This document shows, piece after piece, positions 43,150-55,899 of a DNA stretch of 64,000 bases. The position numbers and the translations under genes were made by a program. Source of the DNA: Ottelia alismoides (Eukaryota; Streptophyta; Magnoliopsida; Alismatales; Hydrocharitaceae); assembly GCA_037367405.1 (NCBI GenBank), contig JAZKJV010006940.1:372001-436000 (forward strand), given 5' to 3'. Numbering within the stretch: the stretch's first letter is position 1; every line of letters begins with the position of its first letter. A model generated the notes under the pieces. The model was not told the DNA's origin. It saw nothing but the letters and a program-made list of their open reading frames with translations, and did no database searches.

Positions 43150-44509
43150 GACTATCCCTCTTTTGAATCATTATTGCAACCCACAACATCCCATCCTTAG
43201 ACGTCAACACCACCAGACTAGGTTGAGATGCACTACCCTCCCTAGAGGAGGACGGATGTTTCCACCCATGTGCTACTCCAAGCTAAAGGATTCTACCTCC
43301 TCACCACCTCATCAATAAAGAGCTACGTGCATGGTGCTTGTCCAAGTTAGGTCATTATCTAAAAGAATCATCCATGTGCACGAGATATTCTACTTAGATT
43401 GATCAAGATGACATGTGAACATAGACTTGTGGACTCAAAGAATTAAGTCACTTGACCTGAGAAATCTTAACTCCAGTTCCTATAAGGTTCCTCTGAAATT
43501 AGGTGGATTAAGGTCAAATCAGGTCCATCCTCAATATCTACTCATAACTTGGTTCAGCACCCACTATCTTTTCACCTTGCATATGCAATATATGTAGATG
43601 AGGTGCAAATGACATGCTATGTAGATGAATAAAAATGCAAGACTCTTTTTCTTTCTTTTCTTTTTTGGATGCAGAGATGATGTGCAAGAGTAAATAAGAA
43701 GCCTATTTTATTGTTTTTGTTTTTTATTTTTATTTTTTTTTTCAAAACTTGGTATACCTCCTATGGTACAAGTATTTTATGAGTATTATACAGATTATAC
43801 AAGTGTATTTTACAAAAAAAATTCTCTAATTTTACCCATTCCGTAATTATTGCGTAATATATACAAAAATACGTGAAAGTACGAGCTATGGGTAAAGTAT
43901 ATATGTAATATATACACGCCCCCTATACTTAGCGTGTGCTATGTCCTCAGAGCACGAAAAGCGAGGAAAAAGACATAGCTCGTGCTAAGCGTAGGAGAGC
44001 TAAAATAACAAAAAGGTATAGAAGTCGCTCCACCCCCTATACTTAGGCTCTGGTAGCCTAAGCGTAGATGGAGATCAAAAATGGGGCGGGCGAGGTTAAG
44101 AGGGGGAATGGAGGAGTATATACACGGTGGGCATCAGTCCCCCTATACTTAGGCTCTGGTCAGCCTAAGTATAGGACAAGAGTGAGTGTGAGAACCGATG
44201 AGATCTAGAGAATATACAACGAATGGTGAAGAGACTTGGGTCACTCTCCCCCCTATACTTAGGATCTGGACATCTTAAGTATAGCCATAAAATGAAATGA
44301 TATGGAGCCGGGGCGAGTGATTCGAATCACTGGGGATGGAGGAAAAATATATACAAGAAGGAGTGAGAATATACAAGGATCAAGAAGGTTTGTGACGGAC
44401 CTTCTTGCGGGATCGAGGAGGTAAGGAATATAGAAGTGTGTCGCTGTCGGAATTGTCCTCAGATGAATAGTAGTGAGGTGAAGGGATCGTCCAACAAGGG
44501 TCGACACAC
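43150..44509 (-). mobile_element. Internal non-coding region of element F, second block
   Basis: Continues the homology to element B in reverse: 43150-43540 with 6060-6420, and 43600-44500 with 4720-5300, including the hairpin cluster. Ends at the AGCTG copy (44510-44514) flanking solo LTR E. No coding frame is shared with element B. Confidence 0.7.
43922..44284 (-). repeat. Cluster of four related hairpins in element F
   Basis: Arms on the plus strand: 43922-43945 with 43972-43995 (24 bp, five differences); 44037-44049 with 44055-44067 (CTATACTTAGGCT / AGCCTAAGCGTAG); 44142-44155 with 44162-44175 (CCTATACTTAGGCT / AGCCTAAGTATAGG, perfect 14 bp); 44253-44265 with 44272-44284 (one mismatch). 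In the sense (minus) strand the stems run into G-rich tails like the polypurine tract, as in element B. Confidence 0.85.
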
Positions 44510-44514
44510 AGCTG

Positions 44515-47500
44515 TGATGAATCCACGTTTCATCATCTTTATTCTATCATTTTGGCCTGAAAAACCCTAGTAAATGCGTGTAAATAGCATTAATTCATGC
44601 ATTTTAGCATTCATGTATATGTATGTAAATATTGTATAAAATGCGGTTTTTAAAGCCAAAATAATAGAATAAAGAAAAGAAAAGAAAAAGAATAAAATAT
44701 TGTAAATATTTTATGACCCGAAACCCCGAGACCTAGGCATCTTGATGAATAGGTCGACAAGGAATAAAGTAGGGGGAGATAAGGTCAGAAATACAGTCCA
44801 AACACCTATACATTTTATTCATTCTTTATTCATTTTGGGGACCTATTTTTGGTTCCACTTTTTATACATCAAATAAAGAAACTTTGTACATGAAATTTGT
44901 AGATAAATTAATAAAGAAAAATACAAAATTGATTTCACAGAAAAATAATGTACAGATAAAAAGTTATGGTCTGAATAAAATTCCAGAATGCCAACTTCCC
45001 AGACCCGTATCTCACAAATAAAAACTCCAAATGCAGCGTACTCACCTTTAATTGTATATAGAAGAAAATAATCTAATTAATGGTGGTGGTTTCGCATTTG
45101 GCGGAGCTACGGTTTGAAAGTTGACTTTTGGACCCTCATTGTATACTTGTACATATTAAAATATTCAATTTATTATTTATTTATTATTTTTATAATTTTA
45201 TATTTTTATAATGTTGTCAATAATACTTATAATAATTATGTATACTAAAATCAGAATAAAAACATCATTAAAACTCAAATAAAAATACTTGTATATATCT
45301 AATATATAGGTATAATACATGAAGCTATACCTATACAAATAACACTTTCATTTTATTAAGTGAATAAAATATATCGGAAAATCAAAATAAAAATATATTT
45401 GTGTCTATAAAAGTATTTTATAATTTTAGAAAATAAAAACCAAAATAAAATAAATTAAAAATACCTAAATAAAAATAGAATACTTAAATACATAGATATA
45501 GATACCTATAAGGGTATAAATGCAAACTTGTAAAAATATACTCCATAAAAATAAATAAAAATCACCATAAATTAATTCATAAAAAAATAAACATTTTTTA
45601 TTTTATAATTAAAAATCAATAAAATCATTTCCTATTTTTAAATGAATTAATAAAATCTTGTTTGCAGGTTTTTCCTGGTTGGTCCACGTGGACCAACCAG
45701 GAGGCTCTGACAGTTGACCTCGGGTCAACTGTCTGAGCCAGCTCCTGTTCATGTCAGAACTGGTTGTTGACCCACTTTCTCCTTTTTTTGGAGGTCGCCC
45801 CTTTCACCGAATGGGGTCGGCCTCTTCACGAAAGTTGTAGCCCTACTATAGGTCTATCACGCCTAGCCTTCATCTCGGGGATTGGATCATCATGCCGCCC
45901 GTGATCTTCCCTCGAACATCGCGCCAGAACCTTGTTTCAAAAACGACCCAAACACCACCTCTAACTTTTGAACCCTTTTTGGACCCTCTAGCTTGCTCTC
46001 TTGGCGGAGCTCCGGACTGGACCTTGTGACAGGAGGTCCTCCAGCCCTCGAGAGAGGAGGTTAGGCGGTCGGGAGGCGCTTCCAACCCATCTCCGGCCAC
46101 GCGGCCGTGAGGTACTCTACCTCTTGGCGTTCAAAGCCAATCGAGGTCCATCTTCTTAGCATTTTGTTTGCAATTTTCTTTTACATCTGTGCAGCAGTAG
46201 AGTAATCCCCATATCCATCTTATTTCGCACCCAATCGGTCAACCGTCACTCCATCTCACCGGAGCTTGCTCCGGCGAGCTCCATTTTTACCGATCTCGCA
46301 TCATTCCATCTCCTGGTGAGTCGCGGCATTTTGCCCGCGACCACCCCTAACCTCTCTTGCAGGTACATTCGTGAGAGCCTCATCTGGAGGCGAGATTTCA
46401 CAAATAACAACCCCCTCCAGGTCACCGGAGCCTCTACGACCCGCCGAGGCCATCCTTTAGCCTTCGGCCCCTTTTGCGACGCCTAGACGACGGGGAGAAC
46501 TCGCAGGAGCCTTGGGGCGCCCCCTCCGCGCTTCCAGAAGGCTGGGTTGAGTCAGGCGAGCGGCTCGAAACTCGGATCTTCCGAGTTCTTGAGCTGTTCG
46601 TCCTGACCTCCTCGCCGTCGTTCGATCTTCGGGGACCCCTAGGCGAAGCTACAACCGCCCGATTGTTCGCCCCTCTGTCGTCAGATCCACGGCTGGGATC
46701 TAATCCCAGCCGTTCCTTGGCGAACCGGTATCGGCTTCCCTCGATTCGACACGTGTCTAAGTGACAAAGGGCCAGCCGTTGGATGCGCTTCAGAGCTTGG
46801 GTATTTTGCTATATACACCCCAAGCGTTTTTGTATTTAGTTATTAGTAGTTAAACATTCCTTGGCCGCTTGTTAAGTTTTGTAAGTTTTGCGAACAGGCC
46901 CCCAAACTTTCTTATTATCGCAGGTTCGCCCCCCCCGCCAGGCGCGTGCTCTGCACGTGGTCCTGGCGATTTTGTGAGTTTAGCCCCAGGGTTTTTGAGT
47001 ATATGTTTTCAGTGCATAAACATCTTTGTGGCGTGGTAAAGTTTCTGGAATTATTGCAAGAAGGCCCTCGTATTTTCCGATAATCACTTAAACGCCCCCG
47101 CTAGGACGCGTGCGCGTCACGTGTGCCTGGCAATTTTGCCTCCAAGGCCCCTAGAGTTTTGGGTGTTTCTTTTTGGTACTGAAAGCTTCTGTATTAGTTA
47201 TAACTTTTTGGTTAATTTGCCTGCAAGCCCCTGAATTCCTGTCTAATTACAAAAACGCCCCTGGCTGTGTGTGGTTTTCTTTTTGCTCATAGTAATTTTT
47301 GCATACGTCTACAAAACACCAAAAAATCCCCAAAAATCAAAATAGTTTCCTGCTGTAGTGTAGTTTAACGGCCTATTTTTATTTTTCATAATTATTGCAT
47401 TTTATTATGTATTAAAAATCAAAAATAGTCATTTTCAGCACTGCTTGCATTAGAAAATCACTAAAAAATATAAAAACTCTCCAGAAAAATCCCAAAAAAA

Positions 47501-48351
47501 TATATTTTGTGTCTTTTAGTTTGTTTTAACTCCCAGCCAAAAATCATTAAAAAATATAAAACCAAACTCCAAAAAAATTGCAAAACTCTAAAAACCTTCA
47601 TAAAAATTTATAAAATTCATAAAAATCCAAAAATAGTGTTTTCTTTTCCTGAATTTTCTTTGTTTTATTATCTTTAAGTGAAAATTAATTTGGAGAATTT
47701 TTGCTACTGTTTATTAATTTATTTCTCCATTTTAAGTTTCTGCCTTGCTTTTTACTACTGTTTTCTTTATTTTGATAATTAAAAATACCAAAAACATTCT
47801 AAAAATTATCCAAAAATCACAAAAACAGTAAAAAAGTATAAAAAGACCAAAAAGACTTTATTTCCTTATTTTTGAGTATTTGTATCTATTTTTATAATTA
47901 CCTCTTTCTTCCTTTTATTACATTACTTTTATATTCCAATATTGAAAAAAAAAGAAAATATAAAAATATAAAATACAAAAAGAAAATATAAAATCAGTAA
48001 ATTAAAAATCAAAATACAAAAATATAAAATTAAAAATTAAATAAAAAAATATAAAATTAAAAACCCACAAAAAATAGCATAGATAGACATTCGATCACTT
48101 TCACACACATTTTTGAGCACTTGTGCCCCGATCTACCTGTCTGCTCCCTGTGTTCGACCTCTACAATACTTGCACCTATACACATCTTGTTGTAGAGTTA
48201 TAATAAATTTTAACTCCGCACATTTATTTTCATTGCTTGATTTATCTGTTGTGGGTTAATTGTTGTTTTAATCCGAATTTCGTGTGATCGATTCAGCGAC
48301 TGAGTTCCCGCTTTGTGTGGAACTTAAGATCACCGATTTTTGGGTTAAACA
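44515..48351 (+). mobile_element. Solo LTR E of the giant-LTR family
   Basis: Starts TGATGAATCCACGTTTCATC and ends GGGTTAAACA, 3,837 bp, flanked by AGCTG on both sides (44510-44514, 48352-48356). No polypurine tract or PBS adjoins it, so it is a solo LTR. It is the cleanest LTR copy in the window and serves as reference: A/T-rich head (44515-45660), palindromes (45674-45729), GC-rich middle (45730-46790), modules (46797-47280), A-rich tail (47300-48060), and end 'gtgggttaattgttg'. ORFs at 45870-46100 and 46474-46764 lie in the GC-rich middle without known domains. Confidence 0.92.
45674..45729. repeat. 28-bp perfect palindrome plus second hairpin in LTR E
   Basis: CCTGGTTGGTCCAC and its exact complement (45674-45701) are followed by CAGTTGACC/GGTCAACTG with a 3-base loop (about 45709-45729). 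Same arrangement as in LTR B. Confidence 0.88.
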
Positions 48352-48356
48352 AGCTG

Positions 48357-48683
48357 CTTGCTTAAATATGGCTTAAGAACAGCCGAACTGAGCTCACTCA
48401 TATAAACCACCTTGTCCGGACCTGATGAGGATTCCACTGAAACTTCCTTCTCCGGAATGTTGAAGGAAATTTTCTTGGTCGGTTTTCTAGAACCTAAATC
48501 ATTGAGAGGGAGATGAGAGCGATGCGCCTTAAGAGGTTCGGGGGAACACCTCGAAGAATCAATTCTCAACTTCCTCTCACTAGATAGCATACTAGAATAG
48601 GGAGCAACCGTGTTTTTATGTGGAGTCAATTTAGTCTTGGTTGTTTCTTTTGAAGGTCTGGGATGTGATGCGGTGCTGACCAT
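48357..48683 (-). pseudogene. Element F polyprotein remnant downstream of protease
   Basis: An open minus-strand stretch of about 110 codons, rich in S, K and P ('SSERKLRIDSSRCSPEPLK', 'KISFNIPEKEVSVESSSG'), lies downstream of the protease remnant. I do not recognise it; in Ty3/gypsy order the RT should follow, but no RT motif is present. It runs up to the AGCTG site of solo LTR E. Confidence 0.4.
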
Positions 48684-48860
48684 GGGTTCCTCATCAGATG
48701 AGTCACCATATAGATTGGAATATTCTTAAAGAGTCAGCACACGTCTCGAGAAAGTACCGGTGATCTCAGTTGGCTTGGCATTGTTGGGCTCTTGTGTCGG
48801 ATCATCGAAATGATCAAGGCAATCCACAAAGGTCGTGTCCGACTCAATGAAAGCTTCTGG

Positions 48861-49493
48861 TCATGAGTCCTCCTTAGAAGCTGTCATGGTGGTGGTGCAA
48901 GCAGTTGATGAAGTGGAGGTGTGGGGAGTCTCAAAACCAACGGTCGTCCAGACAGTCGGTCTCTCAGGTGTAGCAGAGAGGTAGGACTCATCTACCTCTC
49001 GATGGTCACGACTGTCAGCGGATGTACGGGTCACCTTGGAGTAAAGTGTATCAAAGAATGGATGAGGTCGAAGCGTTCCCAATGTTGTAAAATCGATCTC
49101 CCGAGTCTCGCAATCTATAGTCGCCTTAGCCAAGGCTAAGAACGGCTTCCCGAGAATAATCGGAGACTGGGTAAACTCTCCTCGGTACTCGATGTCAATA
49201 ACCGTGAAGTCCACCTGGAGTAGAGCACCTTGGAAAGTAACGATGAATTAAATGTTTCCTCTCGACCGTTTGATAGATCGATTAGCCAGTTGAATGATCT
49301 CTCTTGACTTTCTGATTGGCCTGAATTTGAGCTTGTCAAACACAGAGGTCGGGAGGATATTTATCGGTGAGTCATCATCGATTCTCGCATGGGTAAATAT
49401 GGTGTCTTTGATTTCAAACTCAACTCGAGGCAACCGCTTCACTCTACGGCTCTTGGTCTTTCTCCCCATCACCAAGGAGGTGGCCATATACAC
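48861..49493 (-). pseudogene. Retroviral-type aspartic protease remnant of element F (Athila-like)
   Basis: Two minus-strand frames in register, separated by one TAA stop at 49245-49247, read 'HARIDDDSPINILPTSVFDKL', 'IIQLANRSIKRSRGNI', then 'VDFTVIDIEYRGEF' and 'PIILGKPFLALAKATIDCE'. This is the pattern of Ty3/gypsy proteases of the Athila group (V-D-D-G-S-S-x-N-x-L-P, Q-L-A-D-R-S-x-x-x-P-x-G, D-F-x-V-x-D, P-x-I-L-G-R-P-F-L-A). At the active site the normal DDGSS is DDDSP: Gly is Asp (codon 49371-49373) and the second Ser is Pro. With the stop it should be inactive. Fits the tRNA-Asp PBS seen in element A. Confidence 0.8.
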
Positions 49494-49680
49494 TATGTGC
49501 CTTTCAGTCCTTGACCTCTTATTGCCCGACCTTTGGGCATCAATTTACTTCTCATAAATCGTTTGAGGTCGGGAAAGTGATCTATGGCCTTTATTAAGGG
49601 AAGATTAAAAATCAATTCTTTATCAAGTGCTTCCCTTAGGGTAGGATCCAAATTTTTTAAGTCTTTTTCATTTTAAATTT

Positions 49681-50862
49681 TTATGTATTTTTTTGGTTTT
49701 TCATTTTTTTGGTATTTTTGGTGGATGAATGATCAGACTCTGGATTGGAAGGTAGGTGGTTAGTAGAAGAGGGAGATAGAATGGACTCCAGTTGTACACC
49801 TTGTGTGGGTTCCCTAATGTTCGCTCTATCTTCAACCTCAAAACCACTCATGTCCTTTTCCAATTTCATTCCCAAGCTGGCAGAAATTGAGTGCAATATT
49901 TCTATGACATCTTTCAACTTGTTACCGAATGTTTCATTTTTTGCGATAAGTCGAGAAGCATCATCCTCCAAAAAATTCTCAAGACAAATCATGGGAGAGT
50001 TCTGCTCAATTGGAGGAGACTGCTGAGATGTTGGGGTTTCATACTCAACATACCTAGACTCTAGCATGTAATGCTGGGTCGAGTATGGACTATCCAAATG
50101 GCAAATATTGGTCAAAGCCTCATATGATGAAACAGGGACTGATAAGTCTTAGCTCATGAGTCCAATCTTGTGAATGTATAGGCTCTCCAAATGAAGGTTG
50201 TTAATGGAAGCTTGATCACTGAAGTAAATCAAGCCTGGGAAACCATGATGTGCAGGCCTCTCCATTCGGGTTGTTCGATCGACCACGTGATGCCCTAAGG
50301 TCAAGTCGGGATGTGTAAATTGTTGTCTGGTTCCTACTTGAGGTGAGAATGGGGGCGTGTAATTTTGCCAATCACCTGTCTCAGCAGTGGCTTGCTCTTC
50401 ATTCGATTCTTTGGTTCCTGCGAGCTCTCGAGAGTAAGTACAGTCAGCCCAAAGTGGAAGTGGATCCGGGGTGTTAGAATATGGAGTAGATGAGAAATGC
50501 GAAGAAGTGGAGAAGTCAGTCAAAGTTCTGACTTCATAATCGGGTTGAGATGGAACTGACCACGGGTAAGGATCTCCCGTGGATGGCGAAGGATACATGG
50601 AAGAAGGAGAAGGTGAAGATGAACGGTATATGGTCGAGGAGGAATGACCAGAGGTCACAGGTATGGGGACCAATATCCCGACATCTTGAAGAGGAAAAGA
50701 TGAATGTAAGTAGGTTGAAGTAGAAAATGTGACACCGGATAACACATAGACAGACACAAAGACACATGCAAGAGAAAATCCTGAGTTCACACTCAACACG
50801 ATGAAGGACCTGAAACCGAGTATGATTAGTCTGGTTGATTTTAAGTGTGAATTTTCAGACAA
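49681..50862 (-). pseudogene. Gag-like region of element F
   Basis: Two open minus-strand stretches (237 codons, 50862-50149; 144 codons, 50115-49681) lie upstream of the protease, where gag belongs. The second contains a possible coiled part 'ASRLIAKNETFGNKLKDVIEILHSISASLGMKLEKDMSG' with charged spacing and ends K/N-rich. The first is S/P/T-rich. No Retrotrans_gag core or CCHC knuckle can be seen, so the assignment rests on position. Confidence 0.45.
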
Positions 50863-52076
50863 GTAGCAAAGGTTACGCGGCCTATAGGGGAGTCGGCTAA
50901 AAGCCGAATGCGTCTCCCCTGTTTAACCTGTCGCCTAAGATACTGACGGTCCTTCCTTTCTTCGCTTCTATCCCAAGTTGATGGATTCAAAGACATACCC
51001 CTATCTACCTGCAAGCAGGCGGAGGCTGACAAGGTCGGAACTTCATCCCGGGAGGTTACTGGCAACTTGTCGCGAAGTACCGCAATTTTGCCCCTGTCTA
51101 CCTGAGACAGGCGGAGGCTACTTGGTACTAGTCAGTGAACCTGAATAATTCAACTTGTGATATTTGCTAGGATCAGTCAGAACGCGATATGGGAGGCGGG
51201 GGTTTGGACTCTGCCTTAAGGTGTTCACACACACTCAAGTACCCTCACTCAGCCTGAAAACATGGTCGGGGATTAATCTTCCGCAAGCAGAATTTCCGAT
51301 TTTTTATTGAATTTTTGGTCAATAATGTTAACAGTCCCGATTTTAAGTTAAGTTTTCACTTATTAAGTCAAATCCACACAGCATGCCTATCGTCCAGTCC
51401 CAATTTCCTTTTACTTAAGTTTAAAAAACCAAGAGAGAGAAATCGAGGAAAGTCGATGCACGAAAAAAATCAATGATGCTTATGCTGAGTGAAGAATACT
51501 TACAGTGATCCCTTCGCTTTTATGCAGGATGCAAAACAGAATTGAAAGCTTTTATACTACATGCAAATGCAGACGACAAAATCCGCTCCTAGACAAGCAG
51601 TTCTATTAGCGAGTGAAGCACATGTTTGATTTGACTAGATCTGCGATCTAAGTGTGTCTTTTAAGTGATGTGTGGTCCTAAAGAATTACGAGTACAAGCA
51701 AATCCTAGAGTGGCTCGAGGAGCCACTAGTGCAAGCCTAGTCTAAAAATTCAATCCACACAGCACACGGGGACACGGTTCCACTATGTTTACACATACGA
51801 GAACCCAAACGGGAACCGCTGGAAAGAATGCAAACAATAATGAAAAATAAAAATAAAAAGTACAAGTCCTCACAATCACTAAAAAAGTTTTAAAAATGCA
51901 AGCTCCTCGAAGTGCCTCAGGACTCCTCGTGTTCCTCGCACAAAAACAAATTGAGGTCAGATAAAGGACGATGCAAAAATATTCAGAAATAAAAGACAGA
52001 AAAATATTAACAAGAAGACCGGGGGTCAGACTACCCAGGGATGGAAAATAAGACACTCAAAAATTAAATATAATTT
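50863..52076 (-). mobile_element. 5' leader of element F, lacking a recognisable PBS
   Basis: Bases 51460-51720 resemble the start of the window (element A leader). Paired phrases 'cccctgtctacctg..caggcggaggct' occur twice (50998-51030 and 51090-51120). Next to the 5' LTR the minus strand reads AAATTATATTTAATTTTTGA instead of the tRNA-Asp site TGGCGCC.., so the PBS is either lost or of another kind. Confidence 0.6.
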
Positions 52077-55000
52077 TGATCAGCGCTCTTACTACCCTTG
52101 TTAATTCCGTCAAATTAATGATTAGAATTAATGGCGTATCATTCGTTGTAGTCAGGTAATATGAACTAATCAAAAACCACTTTTAATCAATGTTTAATTA
52201 ATCTCGAGCGGCAAATTTATTTTACTTGGGCAAGCCCAAGGTCGAACTCAGGGAGGCAGCTGTCTCCTTAGGTAGATTTTAAGTGAATTTAAGAGGTCGA
52301 ATTTTCAGAAGGTATTTTTTTTTGGGTTTTCAACAATTTTTATGCAACTAAGAAAAGATAAATGCAAAATCAGACAGTTTACCAGTTATATCAGAAATAT
52401 GATCAAATTAATTCCAAAAATTATGAAATTGGCCAGATGGTGAGATGCAATGAAATTAAGCTACCCAATTTTTTTGGATTTTTTAACACTATATGAATTT
52501 ACTGTGAATTAAAAATGAATGCAAGGTGATTTTGGCTAAATTAATTTTAATAAATACCAAAAACAATATTATTAGATATAAAAATTATCCTAGATAGATC
52601 TAAATATGAAGAATCCAGAAAAATTAATAAACCTAAATTTGGACCTATTAAAAATGAATTAAGGAAATCACAAAATGATTTATTCAGGCGATGTGTGCAA
52701 ATGAGTTGATTTTTGGGCACAATGTAAACTCAATTATCCTAGATCTAATGTGAATTTATGGGGATTTTTGGAGTAACAGAGAGTTTACTACAAATTAAAA
52801 GGCATAAATGGGCAAAATATAGCAAAATTTCACCAATTAATTCATGATAAAATCCACTGACATCACAAAAATAAGATACGTGTCACATATGAAAGAGGAC
52901 AAGTTTAACTACGCAATGCAATTTTCAAACTTAAAAAATGATGTCAAATGAATGCCTAAAGATGCGTGCAAAGATAGGGGCCTAATTGCAATTACAGAAA
53001 ATAAAATAGCTAAAAATCAAACACGCTGACGAGGACTAAAATGCAATTACCTATAATGAGGGGGACATGTATGCAAAATGCTCACAAAACACGTGCACCT
53101 CACGTGATGCTCCTAGCAGGGACTAGAATTCAATTTCCAAAACCATCAGGGGCCTTGATGCAAAATGCCCAGACCGCACGTGGAAGACACGTGACGGCCC
53201 AGGTTTGGGTGACTTCGGAGGCTCAGGTAGAGGCTAAGGGGCTCTACAGGCTCGGACTCAGCTCGGATGGAGGCTCGGCTAGCTTCAAGAGCTCCGAGCC
53301 TAACGGTCGGGGAAGAGGCTCGGAGGCGGCGACGTGGCACCTTCTGGACCGCTAGTTCAAGTGAAGATCCAACGGTTGCTGATAGCTGGCGCGTGGAGTG
53401 CTGCAACCCGTTGGATCAAGATCGATCCAACGGCCTCTAGAGCTCGATGAAGATGAGTATGTGGACGATCGAGGTCTGTTAGATCATGAGAGATCCAACA
53501 ACATCAGGAGCTCGAGGCGAGTGGCGATATGGCGTACTCTGGAGCATGGGTTCCTCCTGATCCAACGATTGCGCGTTGATGGCTACGTGGCTTCCTCAGA
53601 ACCGTCCGATCAAGGGGATCAGATGGCTACTGTACTTCCTTCTCAAATGGTCCGCCGCCTCCTGCGGCGGAGGTGCATGCACTCTGGCAAAAGAGCTCTA
53701 GCTCCGCCTCCTCCTCTGGTTGTCGATGAAGGTTGCCAACGGCTTCTGAGCAGCTGGAAATGATTGGTAAGGAGTGGCAGAGCTCTTGGGGGTCTCAGCT
53801 GAAGCTGAGGTGGTCGGGAGAGCAGCGGCGACGAAGCTCGAAAGAGCTCCGATGATGCGTCCGACCAATCGAAGATGGAGCACCTACATGGTTAGCTTGA
53901 ATAGCCGAGGCGGGCAACGTGCGTGTGGGGTGAGCGTGAGTGCGAAGTGAGGCCTGAGGAGCGATGAAGGTAGTTGTGATGGTGCTTCGCCAAGCTGGAG
54001 GAGCTCGCGTTTGCGTGAAGTGACGTGTGTGATATGAGAAGATGAAAGGGTGCGCGAGGGTGCCAGCTCCGAGGCGAAGCTCGGAGGATGATCATATGAT
54101 GGTGAAGTCGCTCGAGGGCGATGAATAAATTACGAGAAAAAGCAAGAAAAAGAAGAAGAAGATCGGAGGGGAGATGGAGGTGTCTCCCTAGGAAATGGAG
54201 CTCGGCATCGTGCTCCTGGTCGTCGCTCGAAGGCTGGTAGAGGGTCCTGAGCTCGTGCAGCTTACGGAGGAGGCTGCGGCACAACGGGGAAGGCTGTGGA
54301 TCTTGTCGGAGAAGAAGCCCGGTCTTCGCTCAACGTCACGTTGAATTGCTGTCACCAAATTGAAGGTCGGAGCTAGAGGTTTCTCTCTAGAATGGCGGAT
54401 GGGGTCGAAGGTTGAAGGTGATGGAGTATTTAAAGGTGGAAGGTGATGGCGTAGGTGACGAAGTGGTGGAGTTGGTGGAGAGCGTGGAGCGAGGCGGGCG
54501 CGCTCGAGGGGTTCGACGAGGATGAGGGAAGAGTGAGGTTCGCAACGGCAGTGATAGGAGGCGGAGAAGGTGGTCGGAGGGGCTCCCAAAAAAGGAAGGG
54601 GGCGGCTCGCGTGCAAGGTGGGCGACGTGGGGCGTGGGCCTTGCGGGAGGTAGGAGATGATGTCTTGACCGTTGTATCGGGCGATCCAACGGTCAGGAGA
54701 AGGGCGGAAGAGGAGGGTTAGGATTAGATTGGCGGGGTGAGATCAAAGGGCACATGGCGCACCACGTGGTGGGCGGAGATGGAGGCGCAGACGTGCGGTT
54801 GAGATGATGCCCTGAGAACGTTAGAGATTAAGGTCGAGATGGATGGTGGAGATGAGGCGATCAGCGGAAGCATCGAAGGATGCGGATGCAGCCACATGGC
54901 GCAAGGAGGGCGCACGCTGGCGAACGGCCTGGATTGGATCACGGGCTTGATCGAATGGCCAGGAAGCACTATGATGATGGACGGTGGGGATTAAGAGGGA

Positions 55001-55899
55001 AAGGCGGCCGTCGAACGGTAGAGGAGTAGGGACGCGTGGCGCCCTGTGGGAGAGGCGCTCTCAGACGGCCCAGATTTGATCTGGGTTTGATCGGGCGGCT
55101 GAGAAGCACTGCGGCTTGGAAGGCCCAGATCAAGAAAGAGGGAGGGCGATTGGACGACGGAGATGGAAGGCGCGTGGCGCGCAAAGGAGCGGGTCGCGTG
55201 GCGCAATCAGAGGGTGCCACGTGGCCTACTCTGAATGGCTGAGAAAGAATGTGAATTTAGAGAGAGAAGGAGGCCGAATTTGGAAAAACTTAAACATGAA
55301 AGTTGTAGGTCTCGATGAGATCTACAAGTTTTATGTTGACCAAAAACGGAGATGACGTCAAATATGATACAAATATAAAAGGGTACAAATATACATACAT
55401 ATAGTACACAAAGGGGCCCAAAAACCCAAGTTTTGCATACAAGCTCCGATTTGAATGAAATTAGTCTCATTTTAAAGGTCTCTGAGTGTGTATTAATCTG
55501 AAGGTAAGTAGACCTAATTCGAAGGTTGTATGAGGTAGATATTGGTATTCTAAAGTCTGGGGTCTCCAACTGGGCTTGGGATTTTTATTGGGTAATTTAC
55601 AAGCTAAGAATTTTTGGCCTTTTTCCTTATATTATTAACTAGTAATATATACAGTATAAGGAAGGTTTTCTTGATTTTTTAAGGTGGTATAAAATGCATA
55701 TAATTAGATGAATTATTGGTGAGTATTTTACAAGTGAATTTTACAGATGAATTGGCTTGCAATTATGAATGCTAAAATGCATGTATTGTGAATGCATGCG
55801 TGAATGTTATTTATGCAAGATAAAGGGAAATATGCTGCTAAATACTCGGGAACAATTCTCTATTTTCAACTTTAAGAGTGATGAATCAAAGATTCATCA
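52077..55899 (-). mobile_element. Element F 5' LTR (right copy), 3,823 bp
   Basis: Same order as the left LTR, ending (plus strand) ..GATTCATCA before the GCCGT copy. Start on plus strand TGATCAGCGCTC against TGACAGCGCTC in the other LTR. Scattered substitutions and small indels separate the two copies. Confidence 0.88.

Larger units (their letters stand above)
36106..55899 (-). mobile_element. Complete giant-LTR retrotransposon F (19.8 kb with nested solo LTRs)
   Basis: Two long LTRs (36106-39960 and 52077-55899) enclose an internal region, and GCCGT stands on both sides (36101-36105, 55900-55904). The element lies on the minus strand: the polypurine tract adjoins the left LTR. Without the two solo LTRs inside it (40613-43149, 44515-48351), the internal region is about 5.7 kb. 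It contains gag-like and protease remnants only; RT, RNase H and integrase are not seen. LTR ends are TGATGAATC.. and ..CA. Comparison by eye of two 100-bp stretches of the LTRs gave about 6 and 10 differences, so the element is not very recent. It probably moved with help from another element. Confidence 0.88.
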
